Shown here piece by piece: positions 57,953 to 64,000 of a stretch of DNA of 64,000 nucleotides. Positions within the stretch are counted from its first letter, which is position 1, and every line of letters begins with the position of its first letter. Below the pieces are notes generated by a model. That model ran no database searches. It worked only from the letters and a program-made list of their open reading frames with translations, and had not been told where the DNA came from. Source of the stretch: Streptomyces rishiriensis (GTDB lineage Bacteria > Actinomycetota > Actinomycetes > Streptomycetales > Streptomycetaceae); the NCBI RefSeq assembly GCF_030815485.1, contig NZ_JAUSWV010000002.1, positions 1,860,001 through 1,924,000 on the forward strand, written 5' to 3'. A program made the translations under genes and the position numbers.

Positions 57953-57990
57953 GTCAAGTTACGGGCGAGTAGCTGAGCTGTGAAGTTACG
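57953..57990. repeat. Direct repeat in lipase promoter
   Basis: GTCAAGTTACG (57953) and GTGAAGTTACG (57980), 10/11 identical, 27 nt apart; could be activator half-sites. Confidence 0.45.
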
Positions 57991-58046
57991 CGTCGGTAAA
58001 AAACTTCCGGCGATAGCCACGCTCGACCGGGATCACTGATACGCCG

Positions 58047-58490
58047 TCACCAAGTGGGACGGATGGGTCCATCGGGGGCGATGCGCGACAATCGGTCGCA
58101 CAGAACGCGCACTTCGCCCTCGCCGAGCACGGCGACCCACGCCCGCACCGCCTCGGCGGCCGCTTCCTCCGCCGCCCTGGTGCACTCCCAGCCGCGCTCG
58201 GTGAGCACGACCAGCCGCGCCCGCGCGTCCTCGGGGTGCGGCCGGCGCTCGACGTACCCCTTCCGCACGAGTTCCTCGACGAGCTGACTCGCCGCCTGCT
58301 TGGTGACTCCCAGGTGGGCGCCCAGTTCGGTGACCGTGGCGCCGTCCGGGGCGAGCCGGGTGAAGGCGAAGCCGTAGGCGGGCCGCGCCTCGAACCCGCG
58401 GGCGACGACGCCGTCGTTGATGCGCCGGGTGAGTTCACCCGCGGCGGCGAGCAGGGCGGCGCTCAGGGCGAGGGCTTCGGAGTTGTGCAC
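58047..58490 (-). CDS. MarR family transcriptional regulator
   Basis: A 147-residue winged-helix regulator. VTELGAHLGVTKQAASQLVEEL is the recognition region (core HLGVTKQAASQLV), wing ERRPHPEDARARLVVLTERG. Probably a dimeric repressor released by a small aromatic or oxidant. Start GTG at 58490. The 148-nt gap to the divergent cupin gene has two palindromes with GTCAAGC/GCTTGAC halves, so both genes are likely controlled from there. Confidence 0.92.
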   Translation of the reverse strand: MHNSEALALSAALLAAAGELTRRINDGVVARGFEARPAYGFAFTRLAPDGATVTELGAHLGVTKQAASQLVEELVRKGYVERRPHPEDARARLVVLTERGWECTRAAEEAAAEAVRAWVAVLGEGEVRVLCDRLSRIAPDGPIRPTW

Positions 58491-58507
58491 CTCTGCATTG
58501 AAACATC

Positions 58508-58564
58508 CTTGACAGATTGGTCAAGCAGCTTGACCATAGAGCCAGATAGTCAAGCTGCTTGACC
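58508..58564. promoter_or_regulatory. MarR operators (two palindromes, five half-sites)
   Basis: TGGTCAAGC-A-GCTTGACCA (58518-58536) is perfect over 9-nt arms; GTCAAGC-T-GCTTGAC (58549-58563) is perfect over 7. An extra CTTGAC half-site is at 58508. Confidence 0.8.
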
Positions 58565-58638
58565 ATATGCGGATCCGCGTCCGCCGACGGCACACCAGCA
58601 GCAGCGCCCTCCGAAGCCGAAACCGACAGGAGACACCC

Positions 58639-59013
58639 ATGCCCGTCATCCGTTCGTCCGACGCCGTCACCCACGAGATCCACGGGGCCCGCTTCGTCTC
58701 GTACGCCTCTCCCCGCACCGGCAGCAAGGAACTGTGCGCCTGGCGGGGCGAGATCCCCGCCGGGACGAAGGCGCCCGCGCACACCGTCAGCCGGGAAGAG
58801 ATCTTCCATCTGCTCGTCGGCGAGCTGATCCTCACGCTCGACGGCCGCGCCGAGCGGATCAGGGCCGGCGACACGGTGATCGTCAATCCGGGGGCGACCC
58901 TGGCCGTCGAGAACCCGACCGATCACACCGCGCTCTCCTGGGTCACCACGTCCATCGGCCTGGAGGCGGAGCTGGCCGACGGGACCCGGATCACTCCCCC
59001 GTGGGCCAACTGA
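58639..59013 (+). CDS. Small cupin-domain protein
   Basis: A 124-residue single-cupin protein. PAHTVSREEIFHLLVGEL contributes the first metal-ligand motif and GDTVIVNPGATLAVENPTDH the second. Cupins of this type are small-molecule dioxygenases, isomerases or ligand binders; activity unknown. AGGAGA is 6 nt before the ATG. Regulated by the divergent MarR protein through the operators at 58518-58563. Confidence 0.88.
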   Translation: MPVIRSSDAVTHEIHGARFVSYASPRTGSKELCAWRGEIPAGTKAPAHTVSREEIFHLLVGELILTLDGRAERIRAGDTVIVNPGATLAVENPTDHTALSWVTTSIGLEAELADGTRITPPWAN

Positions 59014-59034
59014 TCCGATCCGGCCGCCGTTCCC

Positions 59035-60003
59035 TCACGCCGCCAGTGTCCCGGGTTTCACCGCTCCCGGCCCGAACTTCGCCCGCACCCGGTCGGCCAC
59101 CTCCTCGATCCGGCGGACCTTCTCGTCCACGGGATCGAAGGTGAGCTGGTGGGAGGCCTGGTCGGCGGGGCCGAGGGCCTCGGCGCGCAGGGCGATCGCC
59201 CGGACCCGGGCACGCTGGAGACCGAAGGCCTCGTACAGGCCGTACGCCGTTCTCGTCAGGACCGCCGAGTGCGCGGTCGGCTCCTCGAGGGTGCGGCTGC
59301 GAGTGGTGGACGAGCGGTCGGCGTAGCGCACGGTGAGAGTCAGGGTGCGGCAGACCTTCTCCACGGCACGCAGCCGGGCGCCCAGTTCCCCGGCGGCCGA
59401 GAGGAGCGCGCGGCGATGCCGGTCGGGGTCCAGCTCGTCTCGTCCGAAGGGGCGTTCGGTGGCCAGTGACCGGGACACGGCGTTCGGTACGACCCGGCCG
59501 CGGTCGACGCCGTTCGCCTTCTCGTGCAGTTCCCGGCCCGCCTTCGCACCGACCAGACGCTGGAGCGTGGACAGGGGTGCGGCGGCGACCCGGCCGAGGG
59601 TGTCGAGGCCGTACTCGCACAGGGTGCGGGCGGTCGCCGTACCGACACCGGGCAGCGCGACGACGGGCTTCTCTGCGAGGAACTCCCGCACCCCGCCCCC
59701 GGGGACCTCGCACGTCACTCCGGGCCGGGCGCCCCGCAGCGCCACGCGGGCCGCCATCGGGCCGGGACCCGCGCCGATCACACAGTCGACCCCGTGCAGC
59801 GCGAGCGCGCGCACTCTGATCACCGACGCCAGCTCGACCGCGCTGCGCCCGAAGTACCGTTCGGCGCCGCGCAGATCCGCCAGCGCCCCGTCCGGCGGCA
59901 GCGCCTGGACGACCGGAGTGAACTCCTCCAGCAGTCCGAGCAGCGCCGGCAGGGCCGCCTCGTCCGTCGAAGGCAGCTGGAAACGTACGCAGAGGATGGT
60001 CAT
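59035..60003 (-). CDS. DNA polymerase Y family protein, ImuB-like, apparently catalytically dead
   Basis: A 322-residue protein shorter than active Y-family polymerases. Fingers/thumb parts are clear (LPGVGTATARTLCEYGLDTLG is the helix-hairpin-helix, RELHEKANGVD the thumb, SRSLATERPFG the little-finger start). But the N-terminal motif D-x-D/E is replaced by CVRFQLPSTDE and the SIDE motif by DGALADLRGAERYF, so metal-binding acids are missing. In mycobacteria the catalytically dead ImuB bridges DnaE2 to the clamp. Its ATG overlaps the dnaE2 stop (ATGA). Known in S. coelicolor as dinP-like, from memory. Confidence 0.88.
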   Translation of the reverse strand: MTILCVRFQLPSTDEAALPALLGLLEEFTPVVQALPPDGALADLRGAERYFGRSAVELASVIRVRALALHGVDCVIGAGPGPMAARVALRGARPGVTCEVPGGGVREFLAEKPVVALPGVGTATARTLCEYGLDTLGRVAAAPLSTLQRLVGAKAGRELHEKANGVDRGRVVPNAVSRSLATERPFGRDELDPDRHRRALLSAAGELGARLRAVEKVCRTLTLTVRYADRSSTTRSRTLEEPTAHSAVLTRTAYGLYEAFGLQRARVRAIALRAEALGPADQASHQLTFDPVDEKVRRIEEVADRVRAKFGPGAVKPGTLAA

Positions 60004-63000
60004 CCCGCACTCCCCGGACTCTGGTGCCACAACTTCCTTCCCACCGCGGCTCCTTCACCCGCGGGGCGCAGATCGGCCCAGGGATGCATCTCGTACCCCG
60101 TGGACATGCGGATGCGACGCCGCTCCATCGCGTCCTGGGCGGCCGAGCCCGCCGGTGCGGGCAGCCCGTCCGAACCGGCGAGCCGGCTGCGCGCCGGGCC
60201 GTCGGCGTCCGCGTCGGGGGCGGCCGCATCAGGGGCGCCGCCGGGGCCGGCCAGCCGGGCCGCGACCCCTTCCAGTCCCTCGTCCCGGCGCACCTCGAGC
60301 AGTTCGGCGAGGTTCCAGGTGGCGGCGCCCACCACGCTGAAGCTGCGCGAGCCGCGCCGCTGCACCACCCCGCGCACCAGCAGCAGCCAGGAGTGGAAGA
60401 CGGTGTGCGCGCAGGCGTCGTGGGAGTCGTCGAAGAAGGCGAGGTCGACCAGGCCGGTGCCGTCGTCCAGGGTGGTGAAGATGACCCGCTTGCCGGACCG
60501 GATCGGCGGGGTCTGGGTGGCCGCCTTGGCGCCCGCCACGAGGACCGTCTCACCGTGCCGGGTCTCGCGCAGCCGGCGCGCCGACACCACGCCCAGCTCG
60601 TCGAGGAAGCTCCGGTGGTCGTCCATCAGATGGCGCGAGGCGTCCATGGACAGCACGCCCAGTTCGGCGCTGAGCTTCTCGGCCGAGGACAGGTCCGGCA
60701 GCCCGGCCGGGGTGGTCTTCCGCCCGCCGGCCAGCGGGAGCTGGCCGCCGCCCGCGCCCCGGGCGCCCCGGTGCAGTTCGGTCAGGTGCAGCTGCAGATC
60801 ACGCCGGTTGGCGCCGAACGCGTCCAGCGCGCCGACCTGCGCGAGCCGCGCGGCGAGCGGACGGCTCGGCCGTGCCCGTTCCCAGAAGTCCAGCAGCGAG
60901 GCGTACGGCTGCCCGTCCGCGATCCGTGCCGCCTCGGCCTCGGTGATGCCGTGCACGTCGGAGAGGGCGAGCCGCAGTCCCCAGACCCCCGGGCCGGGCC
61001 CTGGGCCGGACGGACCAGGCCCTGAGCCGCCGGACGGACCAGGCCCAGAATCAGACACCAGTTCGATCCGGTGGGCGACCGCCGACCTGTTCACGTCCAG
61101 CGGCAGCACCGGCACGCCCCGTCGCCGCGCGTCCGCCAGCAGCAGCCGCTTCGGGTACATCCCGGGGTCGTGGGTGAGCAGCCCGGCGTAGAAGGCGGCC
61201 GGGTGGTGCGCCTTCAGCCACGCCGACTGGTACGTCGGCACGGCGAAGGCGACCGCGTGCGCCTTGCAGAAGCCGTACGAGCCGAAGGCCTCGACGATCT
61301 CCCAGGTCCGCTGAATCGTTTCCGCGTCGTATCCACGGGCTGCCGCGTGCTGTGCGAACCACACCTTGATCCGCCCCTGCGACTCCGCGTCCGACAACCC
61401 GCGCCTGATCCGGTCCGCCTCACCGCGCCCGCAGCCGGTCATGACGGCGACGATGTCGATGATCTGCTCGTGGAAGACGACGACCCCGTAGGTGTCCCGC
61501 AGCGGCTCCTCCAGGTCCGGGTGCGGATACCGGACCGGCGCCCGCCCGTGCCGCGCCTCGATGAACGGCCGCACCATGTCGGCGGCGACCGGCCCGGGCC
61601 GGAAGAGGGAGATGTCGACGACGAGATCGTGGAAGGTGGCCGGCTGCAGGCGCCCCACCAGGTCACGCTGGCCCGGCGACTCGATCTGGAAGCACCCCAG
61701 CGTCTCGGTGGACCGGATGAGCCGATACGTCGCCGGGTCGCCGCCCTCCAACGTGTCCAGGTCGATCCGCTCCCCCGTCGCCCGCTCCACCTCGCCCACT
61801 GCGTGCGCCATCGCCGACTGCATCCGCACGCCCAGCACGTCCAGCTTGAGCAGCCCGAGGTCCTCGACGTCGTCCTTGTCGAACTGGGCCATGGGGAACC
61901 CCTCGCCGCTGGTCGGCATGACCGGCGTACGGGAGAGCAGGGAGGCGTCGGAGAGGAGCACCCCGCACGGATGCATGGCGACTCCGCGGGGCAGGGCGTC
62001 GAGGGCCTCGACCAGCTCCCAGAGCCGCCCGTACCGCTCCTTCTCGCCCGCCAGCGACCGGAGTTCGGGCAGTTCCTCCAGCGCCGCCCGGGCGTCGCGC
62101 GCCCGGATGTGCGGGAAGGACTTGGCGATGCGGTCGATGTCGGCCGGGTCCATGGACAGCGCCGCGCCGACGTCCCGGATGGCGTGGCGGACCCGGTACG
62201 TCTCCGGCATCGCGACCGTCGCGACCCGCTCGGTGCCGAACCGGCCCATGATCGCCCGGTAGACCTCCAGCCGGCGCGCGGACTCCACGTCGATGTCGAT
62301 GTCGGGCAGCACGACCCGCTCCTTGGACAGGAAGCGCTCCATCAGCAGCCCGTGCTCGACCGGGTCGGCGTTGGCGATGCCGAGCAGGTGGTTCACCAGC
62401 GACCCCGCGCCGGAGCCGCGGGCCGCGACCCGGACACCCATCCCCCGCACGTCGTCCACGACCTGGGCGACCGTCAGGAAGTACGAGGCGAAGCCGTGGT
62501 GGGCGATGATGTCCAGCTCCCGGTGCATCCGCTCCCAGTAGGCGCGCTTCCCGGAGTGGCCGCGCAGCACCATCCCGGCCGCCGCCCGGGAGGCCAGCGT
62601 CCGCTGGGCGGTGCGACGGCCCGCGCCGACGAGATGCGGCTCGGGGAAGTGGACGGCGCCCATGCCGAGGTCGTCCTCGGGGTCGACCAGGCACTCGGCG
62701 GCCACCGCCCGCGTCTGTTCCAGCAGGTGGTGCGCGGTGTCGCGCCGGTATCCCGCGGCCTCGACGATCCGCTCGGCCACGCGCAGCATCGCATCGGCGT
62801 CCTTGAGCCAGGCCTCCCCGGAGTCCAGCCCCTTCGCCGGGTCGACCGGGACCAGCCGCCGGGCGGCGTCCAGGACGTCCGCGACCGGTCCCTGACCGGG
62901 GTCGGCGTACCGGACGGCATTGCTGAGGACGGGCCGGATCCGCTGTTCGGCGGCGAAACCGACGGTGCGGGCGGCCAGCCGCAGGGAACCGGGGCCGGTA

Positions 63001-63575
63001 CCGGTGCGCCCGTGCCAGACGGCCTCCAGGCGCAGGGCGTCGCCGTACACCTCCCGCCAGGAGGTGAGGAGCCTCGCCGCACGGTCCGGCCGGCCCGCGG
63101 CGAGCGCGCGGCCGACGTCGGAGCCGGGGCCGAGCAGAACGGTCAGGCCCGCGCCGTGGTTCTCGGCCCAGGGCAGCGACGGGGTGCCCCCGCCCCCGTG
63201 CGCGGCCGTGACGATCCGGCACAGGTCGCCCCAGCCCCGGGCGCCGTCACGGGCGAGGAAGGTGACGCGGGGCGCCGACTCGTCGATGAAGGCGCCGCCG
63301 CGCACCGGGGTGCGGCGCCTGTCCCGTCGTACGGACGCGTCGCCCTGCGGCCGCTCGGGGGGCGCCACCGCCAGGTCCACTCCGAACAGCGGGCGCACGC
63401 CCGCCTTCGCGCAGGCCTTGGCGAAGCGCACCGAGCCGGCGAGGGTGTCGCGGTCGGTGAGGGCGAGGACGTCCATCCCCCGCTCCGAGGCGCGCTCGGC
63501 CAGTCGCTCCGGGTGCGAGGCGCCGTAGCGCAGGGAGAACCCGGAGGCGGTGTGCAGATGCGTGAATCCCGGCAT
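60000..63575 (-). CDS. dnaE2: Error-prone DNA polymerase III alpha subunit DnaE2
   Basis: A 1191-residue C-family polymerase. PHP domain first (FTHLHTASGFSLRYGASHP), palm with PDIDIDVESARR (catalytic Asp) and FQIESPGQRDLV, fingers with GYGFCKAHAVAF-like SYGFCKAHAVAFAVP, and C-terminal OB fold. A Gly/Pro/Ser-rich insertion (GPGPSG repeats, about 850-875) is unusual. DnaE2 performs SOS mutagenesis. Start ATG at 63575 rather than the GTG at 63581 because AGGAGG fits better. LexA-like boxes lie at 63592 and 63637. Confidence 0.97.
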   Translation of the reverse strand: MPGFTHLHTASGFSLRYGASHPERLAERASERGMDVLALTDRDTLAGSVRFAKACAKAGVRPLFGVDLAVAPPERPQGDASVRRDRRRTPVRGGAFIDESAPRVTFLARDGARGWGDLCRIVTAAHGGGGTPSLPWAENHGAGLTVLLGPGSDVGRALAAGRPDRAARLLTSWREVYGDALRLEAVWHGRTGTGPGSLRLAARTVGFAAEQRIRPVLSNAVRYADPGQGPVADVLDAARRLVPVDPAKGLDSGEAWLKDADAMLRVAERIVEAAGYRRDTAHHLLEQTRAVAAECLVDPEDDLGMGAVHFPEPHLVGAGRRTAQRTLASRAAAGMVLRGHSGKRAYWERMHRELDIIAHHGFASYFLTVAQVVDDVRGMGVRVAARGSGAGSLVNHLLGIANADPVEHGLLMERFLSKERVVLPDIDIDVESARRLEVYRAIMGRFGTERVATVAMPETYRVRHAIRDVGAALSMDPADIDRIAKSFPHIRARDARAALEELPELRSLAGEKERYGRLWELVEALDALPRGVAMHPCGVLLSDASLLSRTPVMPTSGEGFPMAQFDKDDVEDLGLLKLDVLGVRMQSAMAHAVGEVERATGERIDLDTLEGGDPATYRLIRSTETLGCFQIESPGQRDLVGRLQPATFHDLVVDISLFRPGPVAADMVRPFIEARHGRAPVRYPHPDLEEPLRDTYGVVVFHEQIIDIVAVMTGCGRGEADRIRRGLSDAESQGRIKVWFAQHAAARGYDAETIQRTWEIVEAFGSYGFCKAHAVAFAVPTYQSAWLKAHHPAAFYAGLLTHDPGMYPKRLLLADARRRGVPVLPLDVNRSAVAHRIELVSDSGPGPSGGSGPGPSGPGPGPGVWGLRLALSDVHGITEAEAARIADGQPYASLLDFWERARPSRPLAARLAQVGALDAFGANRRDLQLHLTELHRGARGAGGGQLPLAGGRKTTPAGLPDLSSAEKLSAELGVLSMDASRHLMDDHRSFLDELGVVSARRLRETRHGETVLVAGAKAATQTPPIRSGKRVIFTTLDDGTGLVDLAFFDDSHDACAHTVFHSWLLLVRGVVQRRGSRSFSVVGAATWNLAELLEVRRDEGLEGVAARLAGPGGAPDAAAPDADADGPARSRLAGSDGLPAPAGSAAQDAMERRRIRMSTGYEMHPWADLRPAGEGAAVGRKLWHQSPGSAG

Positions 63576-63591
63576 CCGCACCTCCTAAATC

Positions 63592-63603
63592 GAACATAAG
63601 TTC
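63592..63603. promoter_or_regulatory. LexA (SOS) box 1
   Basis: GAACATAAGTTC, exactly GAAC-N4-GTTC, the actinobacterial LexA motif, 17 nt before the dnaE2 start. Confidence 0.85.
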
Positions 63604-63636
63604 CCAGCTTTCCCACCCCCACCATAGACCAATTCC

Positions 63637-63650
63637 CGAACATCTGTACG
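63637..63650. promoter_or_regulatory. LexA-like box 2
   Basis: CGAACATCTGTACG, one mismatch from the LexA consensus CGAACrnryGTTCG, 34 nt further upstream. Confidence 0.6.
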
Positions 63651-63746
63651 ACAACCGTTCGGGCGCTCCCCACCTGCGGAAACACCCCGCACCCCGGCCT
63701 GCGGGGACATGACACCGACCCCGTGAAACACGTGTCAGGAACGCGT

Positions 63747-63781
63747 AAAGTCCCGGCCCCTCGCGCGCGGGGCGGGACTTT
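63747..63781 (-). terminator. Terminator of the S1 protease gene
   Basis: AAAGTCCCGGCCCC and GGGGCGGGACTTT around a short loop, 43 nt past the protease stop on the minus strand; last arm ends in Ts. Confidence 0.85.
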
Positions 63782-63823
63782 CGGTTGCTCGGAGGGTGGC
63801 TACGGGAGTGCTGCGGGAGCCCG

Positions 63824-64000
63824 TCAGCCGATCTGCGTTCCCGTCGCCGACAGCGCCTCCGTCACCGGCTGGAAGAACGTCTCCCCGCCGGAGGTGCAGT
63901 CGCCGCTGCCGCCCGAGGTCAGACCTACCGCACTGCTCCCCGAGAAGAGGGAGCCGCCGCTGTCGCCGGGCTCGGCGCAGACGTCGGTCTGGATGAGGCC
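63824..64000 (-). CDS. Streptogrisin-type (S1) serine protease, 3' end only
   Basis: The last 58 residues of a chymotrypsin-like secreted protease, the start lying right of the window. [13 protein letters not shown] contains the catalytic Ser of the GDSGG motif, [15 protein letters not shown] the disulfide Cys and the substrate pocket, and [16 protein letters not shown] the C-terminus. Similar to streptogrisins A/B/C. The leading part is not visible, so prepro and type cannot be judged. Confidence 0.9.
   Translation of the reverse strand, partial: GLIQTDVCAEPGDSGGSLFSGSSAVGLTSGGSGDCTSGGETFFQPVTEALSATGTQIG

Overview
High-GC (about 70%) actinobacterial chromosome, almost certainly Streptomyces. 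Supporting signs are dense G/C-ending codons, GTG and TTG starts, leaderless genes with TAnnnT-type -10 boxes, twin arrays of TetR/GntR/MarR regulators, a streptogrisin-like protease, LAxTG-type sortase signals, and a soxR - hmgA - SGNH lipase - LPMO - lipase - dnaE2 order that, from memory, follows S. coelicolor around SCO1697-SCO1739. I saw no rRNA, tRNA, CRISPR array, insertion sequence or prophage. The window looks like conserved chromosome rather than an island.

Left part (1-23 kb): fatty-acid and acyl-CoA metabolism with its own regulators. A kinase-like phosphotransferase and an acyl-CoA dehydrogenase (a split ACAD10/11-like pair) face an SDR - acyl-CoA ligase - TetR operon. A large secreted penicillin-acylase-type amidase, a zinc-ribbon orphan, a short BKACE-like enzyme, an RNA ligase and soxR follow. 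Next come MaoC hydratase/TetR, an acyl-CoA dehydrogenase divergent from a second TetR, an ArsR-type regulator with an in-frame 24-bp repeat, an EamA exporter, alcohol and aldehyde dehydrogenases, and an orphan MsiK-type ATPase. One 22-bp operator-like sequence occurs both at the dehydrogenase/TetR junction and before the aldehyde dehydrogenase, linking them into a probable regulon.

Middle part (23-45 kb): a class F sortase beside its likely wall substrate, an MFS and a CitMHS transporter, and a molybdopterin oxidoreductase. The oxidoreductase is separated from its TetR neighbour by a G-rich repeat tract. Then come homogentisate dioxygenase with a GntR regulator, an orphan type ISP specificity domain, and a class III CoA-transferase. 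A SigK-like ECF sigma/anti-sigma pair is divergent from a DUF4331 protein - TPR protein - NicO metal permease - Ser/Thr kinase series. Two SigK-like promoters lie in the divergent gap.

Right part (45-64 kb): secreted hydrolases (SGNH lipase, subtilisin, alpha/beta lipase, sortase-tagged LPMO, and the end of a streptogrisin-type protease). Also here are a translationally coupled glycosyltransferase-glycosyltransferase-deacetylase operon, a DUF5925 AAA ATPase, a tandem GNAT, a DUF402 protein, a methyltransferase, a 44-residue peptide gene, a MarR/cupin pair with clear operators, and a LexA-boxed dnaE2 - ImuB-like polymerase cassette. Two unrelated genes (BKACE-like at 10.3 kb and methyltransferase at 54.9 kb) share the same leaderless promoter motif, which resembles the actinobacterial RecA/LexA-independent DNA-damage promoter.
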